Assembly: GCA_003562535.1 (NCBI GenBank)
Contig: PWUP01000178.1
Location: 1 to 8,066 of the forward strand
Source of the DNA: Gammaproteobacteria bacterium
Lineage (GTDB): Bacteria > Pseudomonadota > Gammaproteobacteria > Competibacterales > Competibacteraceae
Reading direction: 5' to 3'
DNA length: 8,066 nt
Part shown: positions 4,963 to 8,066 of the stretch, piece by piece
Position numbering within the stretch: the first letter of the stretch is position 1
How the letters are laid out: every line of letters begins with the position of its first letter
Made by a program: the position numbers and the translations under genes
The notes under the pieces: generated by a model
What the model was told of the DNA's origin: nothing
The model's input: the letters and a program-made list of their open reading frames with translations, nothing else
Databases searched by the model: none

Positions 4963-5949
4963 TCAGTATGTCCGACTGACCGAGAACTTGGCAAGTCCAA
5001 TCATAGCCTGTTTATACGGTGACTCGGGTAAAACCGATAAACGGGCAATGGCTTGTTCAACTTCTTCCCTAGCCAGTCGCACAGTATAGTCGATTGCGCC
5101 GGTGGACTCAATGGCGGTGATGACTTCATTAATTCGCTCGCGCCCACCCTGCTCAATGGCCTGGCGAATCAAGTTACGCTGTGCCTCGCTGCCAGTGCGC
5201 ATGGCATAAATCAATGGCAGGGTTGGCTTGCCCTCAGCCAGATCATCGCCAATTTTTTTACCGATGTCCGTATCGCTGCTGTTATAGTCCAGCACATCAT
5301 CGACCAGTTGAAAGGCGGTGCCGAGATGCTGACCGTAAGCCGCTAAGGCTTGAATATCCTCACTGGAACGGTCGGACAATAAGCCACCGAGCTGGGCAGC
5401 AGCGCTGAACAGCACCGCCGTTTTGTGATAAATCACCCGCATATAATGCGCTTCTGTGGTGTCCGGATCATGGACATACATCAACTGCATCACCTCACCT
5501 TCAGCGATGGCGTTAGTGGTGTTCGCCATAAGCTGCATCACGTCCATGTTCTGGAGTTCTACCATCATTTGAAAGGCACGCGAATACAGATAGTCACCGA
5601 CTAATACGCTGGCGGCATTACCCCACACCGCATTGGCCGTCTCCCGACCTCGACGCAGTTCGGACTCATCGATCACATCATCGTGCAACAGGGTGGCTGT
5701 GTGAATGAATTCAATAATTGCCGCTGCCGCAATATGATCTTGAGCCGCGTGTTCACACGCACGGGCGGCCAGTAACACCAGTTTGGGGCGCAGCCGTTTG
5801 CCCCCGCTGTTGATGATGTACGTTCCTAATTGATTAATTAATGCAACCTCGGAGTGCAAGCGTTGTTGAATCAGTTGATCAACCGCTTGCGTATCGGGCT
5901 GTATCAAGCGACGGATGGCTTCAAGGCTCATCGTTGCAGAGTGCGTCAT
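4963..5949 (-). CDS. ispB: Octaprenyl diphosphate synthase (long-chain trans-polyprenyl diphosphate synthase)
   Basis: The enzyme condenses isopentenyl diphosphate units onto farnesyl diphosphate to make the polyprenyl side chain of ubiquinone or menaquinone, in the cytoplasm. In this 328-residue reading, GKRLRP (50-55) binds diphosphate. The first aspartate-rich motif is DDVID (90-94) followed by the paired Arg of ELRRGR. GEVMQL is at 151-156, the KT pair at 176-177, and the second aspartate motif DDVLD at 217-221. Sequence and length closely follow E. coli IspB, including IEFIHTATLLHDD and EGKPTLPL. Small residues ahead of the first motif fit a long-chain product, but the exact chain length cannot be read. 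ATG 5949 has only a distant AGG. In-frame ATG 5931 (MSLEAIRRL) aligns better with the E. coli start. Divergent from rplU, as in E. coli. Confidence 0.95.
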   Translation of the reverse strand: MTHSATMSLEAIRRLIQPDTQAVDQLIQQRLHSEVALINQLGTYIINSGGKRLRPKLVLLAARACEHAAQDHIAAAAIIEFIHTATLLHDDVIDESELRRGRETANAVWGNAASVLVGDYLYSRAFQMMVELQNMDVMQLMANTTNAIAEGEVMQLMYVHDPDTTEAHYMRVIYHKTAVLFSAAAQLGGLLSDRSSEDIQALAAYGQHLGTAFQLVDDVLDYNSSDTDIGKKIGDDLAEGKPTLPLIYAMRTGSEAQRNLIRQAIEQGGRERINEVITAIESTGAIDYTVRLAREEVEQAIARLSVLPESPYKQAMIGLAKFSVSRTY

Positions 5950-6015
5950 ATTGTTTTTAACCTGATATCGGGTGACTACAGAGTGTTCACATTAAAATTT
6001 ACAGTGCTGAATGGA

Positions 6016-6043
6016 TTGACCCTGTCCTAATGAGTAGGATAAC
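6016..6043 (+). promoter_or_regulatory. Putative sigma-70 promoter for rplU-rpmA
   Basis: TTGACC (6016-6021, five of six) and GATAAC (6038-6043, four of six) are 16 bp apart, with an A/T-rich tract (5987-6000) upstream that could act as an UP element. The leader before the rplU ATG is about 45-50 bases and includes a T7 run (6078-6084). The ispB promoter must lie in the same 148-bp divergent gap on the other strand, but I could not pick a convincing one. Confidence 0.5.
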
Positions 6044-6097
6044 ATTAACGGTCTTTTGTTTAAGGCCCATTCTGGCATTTTTTTGGAGATGAGTTAA

Positions 6098-6442
6098 ATG
6101 TATGCTGTGATCAAGACTGGGGGTAAGCAGTACAAGGTCGCCGAGGGCCAGCGGCTCCGAGTCGAAAAGCTGCCGGTTGAACCGGGAGCGCAGGTCGAAT
6201 TCGATGAAGTGATGCTGGTCGCGGATGGCGAAACCATCACCGTCGGTACCCCCCACGTTGCCGGCAGCAAAGTGACCGCGGTTGTGACCGCCCAAGGCCG
6301 TAATAAGAAAGTTGAGATTATCAAATTTCGGCGGCGTAAGCAGTACATGAAACGCATGGGGCATCGGCAGGCTTATACTGAGCTGCAAGTTACCGCTATT
6401 GAGCCTAACCGCTCTGCACCCGCCGACGTCCAAGTGAACTAA
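6098..6442 (+). CDS. rplU: 50S ribosomal protein L21
   Basis: A small RNA-binding protein of the large ribosomal subunit that contacts 23S rRNA. The 114-residue product opens with the family hallmark MYAVIKTGGKQYKV. It contains the central GxxVxFDEVML strand region and ends with the basic segment IIKFRRRKQYMKRMGHRQ (about 85-102), leading to the conserved Y/FTELQVTAI. It is slightly longer than the E. coli protein (about 103 residues), with a short extra C-terminal tail after TAIEPN. The start is clear: GGAG at 6085-6088 lies nine bases before ATG. rpmA follows after a 15-base gap, the standard L21-L27 operon. Confidence 0.98.
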   Translation: MYAVIKTGGKQYKVAEGQRLRVEKLPVEPGAQVEFDEVMLVADGETITVGTPHVAGSKVTAVVTAQGRNKKVEIIKFRRRKQYMKRMGHRQAYTELQVTAIEPNRSAPADVQVN

Positions 6443-6457
6443 CAGGAGTGATTGCTC

Positions 6458-6718
6458 ATGGCACACAAAAAAGCAGGTGGTAGTAGCCGTAACGGTCGCG
6501 ATTCCGAGTCAAAACGTTTGGGTGTCAAACGCTTTGGTGGTGAGTTAGTGCGTGCCGGTAGCATCATTGTTCGTCAACGGGGGACTCAGTTTCACCCGGG
6601 TGAGCATGTGGGCTGCGGCAAAGATTACACCCTATTTGCTAAAACCGACGGCCACGTTGTGTTCCGAGTGAAGGGGCCGCATAACCGGCGTTATGTGAGC
6701 ATTCAGCCCACCGCCTGA
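6458..6718 (+). CDS. rpmA: 50S ribosomal protein L27
   Basis: This protein sits at the peptidyl-transferase centre, where its flexible N-terminus approaches the P-site tRNA. The 86-residue product begins MAHKKAGGSSRNGRDS, the unprocessed gammaproteobacterial form without the cleaved N-terminal extension of Firmicutes. The core KRLGVKRFGGE, GSIIVRQRGT and VGCGKDYTLFA is canonical. The start is ATG 6458, with AGGAG (6444-6448) nine bases upstream. An in-frame TTG six bases earlier is ignored. It is translated from the rplU transcript. Confidence 0.98.
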   Translation: MAHKKAGGSSRNGRDSESKRLGVKRFGGELVRAGSIIVRQRGTQFHPGEHVGCGKDYTLFAKTDGHVVFRVKGPHNRRYVSIQPTA

Positions 6719-6736
6719 AGCCTGCTGCGGCGTAAT

Positions 6737-6797
6737 CATTCAGTCCCCTCTCCCCCATTTATGGGGGAGAGGGCTAGGGTGAGGGGGTAAGCTTTTG
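6737..6797 (+). repeat. REP-like unit, family 2, divergent copy
   Basis: A hairpin CCCTCTCCCCC (6746-6756) / GGGGGAGAGGG (6763-6773) is followed by CTAGGGTGAGGGGG. This is the same layout as the unit at 4509-4574 but with a longer stem, a different loop and a shortened 5' part (CATTCAGT for CGTTCAGC). It faces the copy at 6803-6868, so the pair resembles a BIME. Confidence 0.75.
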
Positions 6798-6802
6798 ATT
6801 CA

Positions 6803-6868
6803 AAGCCCCTCACCCCAACCCTCTCCCAAAGGGAGAGGGAGCTTAAGGCAGGGGGGCTGAACGCTTAC
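6803..6868 (-). repeat. REP-like unit, family 2, copy 2 (inverted)
   Basis: Reverse complement of 4509-4574 with 64 of 66 bases identical. Its GGGGTGAGGGG part can also pair with that of the neighbouring unit at 6737-6797 to form one long hairpin spanning roughly 6768-6826, competing with the two local hairpins. It lies between rpmA and the intrinsic terminator. Confidence 0.88.
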
Positions 6869-6884
6869 GCTGCGGCGGCTCCTG

Positions 6885-6912
6885 AAAAAGCCCCGCCCAA
6901 GGGGCTTTTTTT
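6885..6912 (+). terminator. Intrinsic terminator after rpmA
   Basis: AAAAAGCCCC (6885-6894) pairs with GGGGCTTTTT (6901-6910) around loop GCCCAA, with a run of seven T (6906-6912). The A/T flanks make it look symmetrical, but the upstream strand belongs to rplU-rpmA. It ends 21 bases before the obg start, so obg needs read-through or its own promoter. Confidence 0.9.
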
Positions 6913-6933
6913 ATGGAATTGATTTAGTAACTC

Positions 6934-8010
6934 ATGAAATTTGTTGACGAAGTCACAATTCGTGTCGAAGCCGGCGATGGGGGGAATGGCTGTGTCAGCT
7001 TCCGTCGCGAAAAATTCATCCCCTTTGGCGGACCCGACGGCGGCGATGGCGGCGATGGCGGTAGCGTGTATCTGCGTGCCGATCCCCATTTGAATACCTT
7101 GGTCGATTACCGGCATAAACGCCTGTTTCGCGCTCGACGTGGCGAAAACGGTGCCGGGCGCAACCGTACCGGTGCCAGTGGTGACGATCTATACCTCAAT
7201 GTGCCGGTCGGCACTCTGGCTCATGATGACGATACTCAAGAACTCATCGGCGATCTCAACACCCCCGGCCAAGTCCTGCGCGTGGCCCGTGGGGGTTTTC
7301 ACGGTCTGGGTAACACCCGCTATAAAAGCAGTACCAACCGCGCCCCGCGCCAGTTCAAACCCGGCACCCCCGGTGAACAGCGTCATCTGCGTTTGGAATT
7401 GAAATTACTGGCCGATGTCGGTCTGGTGGGGATGCCGAACGCGGGTAAATCGACTCTGATCAGTGCCGTGTCCGCTGCTCGACCCAAAATTGCCGACTAC
7501 CCCTTTACTACTCTGCATCCCCAGCTTGGCGTGGTGCGAGTGGGCTTGTCACAAAGTTTTGTGATGGCGGATATTCCCGGCCTGATCGCCGGTGCGGCTG
7601 AGGGGGCGGGTTTGGGCACCCGCTTTCTTAAACACTTAGCGCGTAATCGGCTGCTCTTGCATCTGGTGGATATGTCGCCGTACAGCGACAGCAGCGACCC
7701 GCTGAGTGATGTGCGGGCGGTCGAACAGGAGTTAGCCGCTTACAGCGCCGAGCTAGCGCACCGCGAGCGCTGGCTGGTGCTGACTAAATTAGACCTGCTG
7801 TCTGAGCCCGAACGCGCTGAACGCCAAGCGGATCTGGTCGCGGCACTGGAATGGTCGGGGCCGGTGTTTGCGGTGTCCGCCGCTGAGCAGATCGGTACCC
7901 GTGAGCTCACCCAAGCCATTATGCGTCATTTGGAACTCACTGCCCCGGCCAGCCCGTCGCCGCCAGCAACTGAGCATGAGTTGCCTCCACTGGATACCCA
8001 TCATGAGTGA
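6934..8010 (+). CDS. obg: Obg/CgtA ribosome-assembly GTPase
   Basis: An essential GTPase in most bacteria that binds the 50S subunit late in assembly and links growth to (p)ppGpp. In the 358-residue product, the glycine-rich Obg fold spans about 1-158 (MKFVDEVTIRVEAGDGGNGC, FGGPDGGDGGDGG). The G domain has G1 GMPNAGKST (166-174), G2 in YPFTT (189-193), G3 DIPGL (213-217), G4 TKLD (284-287) and G5 SAA (315-317). G4 has Thr where NKxD is usual. TKLD does occur in other GTPases such as Ffh and FtsY, so activity is likely kept. The C-terminal tail is Pro- and acid-rich and shorter than in E. coli (390 residues in total). No good Shine-Dalgarno precedes ATG 6934. The gene follows the rpmA terminator and overlaps proB by eight bases. 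Confidence 0.97.
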   Translation: MKFVDEVTIRVEAGDGGNGCVSFRREKFIPFGGPDGGDGGDGGSVYLRADPHLNTLVDYRHKRLFRARRGENGAGRNRTGASGDDLYLNVPVGTLAHDDDTQELIGDLNTPGQVLRVARGGFHGLGNTRYKSSTNRAPRQFKPGTPGEQRHLRLELKLLADVGLVGMPNAGKSTLISAVSAARPKIADYPFTTLHPQLGVVRVGLSQSFVMADIPGLIAGAAEGAGLGTRFLKHLARNRLLLHLVDMSPYSDSSDPLSDVRAVEQELAAYSAELAHRERWLVLTKLDLLSEPERAERQADLVAALEWSGPVFAVSAAEQIGTRELTQAIMRHLELTAPASPSPPATEHELPPLDTHHE

Positions 8011-8066
8011 AACCGCCCATCATGGCCGCTGGGTGATTAAAATCGGCAGCGCCATGATTACCGACA
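8003..8066 (+). CDS. proB: Glutamate 5-kinase, N-terminal fragment (runs off the window)
   Basis: ATG 8003 lies inside the last codons of obg in another frame, an eight-base overlap suggesting translational coupling. The 21 visible codons read MSETAHHGRWVIKIGSAMITD. The WVIKIGSA segment matches the first beta strand and phosphate-binding turn of the amino acid kinase fold, as in glutamate 5-kinase (WVVKIGSALLT types). That enzyme phosphorylates glutamate as the first step of proline synthesis. Obg followed by proB is a common gammaproteobacterial order. Only the start is visible, so the assignment rests on this short motif plus context. Confidence 0.85.
   Translation, partial: MSETAHHGRWVIKIGSAMITD

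Noticed and set aside
4800..5000. 66-codon minus-strand ORF overlapping tRNA-Pro
   Set aside because: The frame reads straight through the tRNA gene (a translated tRNA typically gives such a GRALPSGGRGRRFKSC string), so it is an artefact.
6064..6084. GCC...GGC followed by T7 in the rplU leader as an attenuator or L21-leader element
   Set aside because: The stem would be only three base pairs, too weak for an intrinsic terminator, and I see no match to a known leader fold. The T-run more likely just spaces the ribosome binding site.
5999..6466. 155-codon minus-strand ORF opposite rplU
   Set aside because: It is fully antisense to the unmistakable L21 gene, and its residues are explained by the complement of rplU codons.

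Overview
The window looks like a chromosomal segment of a gammaproteobacterium. It has a tmRNA with the tag ANDDNYALAA and the classic gammaproteobacterial arrangement ispB <-> rplU-rpmA-obg-proB. A phosphatase closely resembling CbbY, an accessory enzyme of the Calvin cycle, hints at a CO2-fixing or mixotrophic lineage. That hint is inference only, because no Rubisco gene is present. Base composition appears moderate and fairly even across the genes.

Layout. Positions 1-357 hold the tmRNA gene (ssrA), which appears to start one base left of the window. Positions 358-609 are intergenic and contain a 195-bp segment bounded by a perfect 33-bp inverted repeat. Positions 610-1533 encode an isocitrate lyase/PEP mutase superfamily enzyme. 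A short intergenic region carrying a tiny 35-codon ORF and a promoter-like sequence leads to cbbY (1703-2467). GTP-dependent phosphoenolpyruvate carboxykinase (pckG, 2598-4481) follows. Positions 4482-4878 hold no gene but are rich in repeats. They contain a REP-like hairpin element, half of a copy of the first repeat family, and a recognisable 3' end (domains V and VI) of a group II intron on the minus strand. Next come tRNA-Pro(CGG) and ispB, both on the minus strand, then divergently rplU and rpmA. An inverted pair of REP-like hairpins and a good intrinsic terminator follow, then obg and the first 21 codons of proB.

How the genes work together. The left half is mostly central carbon metabolism around oxaloacetate, PEP and pyruvate: PEPCK, an ICL/PEPM-type C-C lyase or mutase, and a sugar-bisphosphate phosphatase. 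They lie on one strand but are separated by gaps with their own promoter-like signals, so they need not form one operon. The right half is conserved housekeeping: quinone side-chain synthesis (ispB), 50S subunit proteins L21 and L27, the ribosome-assembly GTPase Obg, and the first enzyme of proline synthesis.

No new multi-gene system is evident. The most interesting material is non-coding: two families of dispersed hairpin repeats and a group IIC-like intron fragment that ends inside one of those repeats. A 66-bp near-perfect inverted repeat also brackets tRNA-Pro/ispB/rplU/rpmA.
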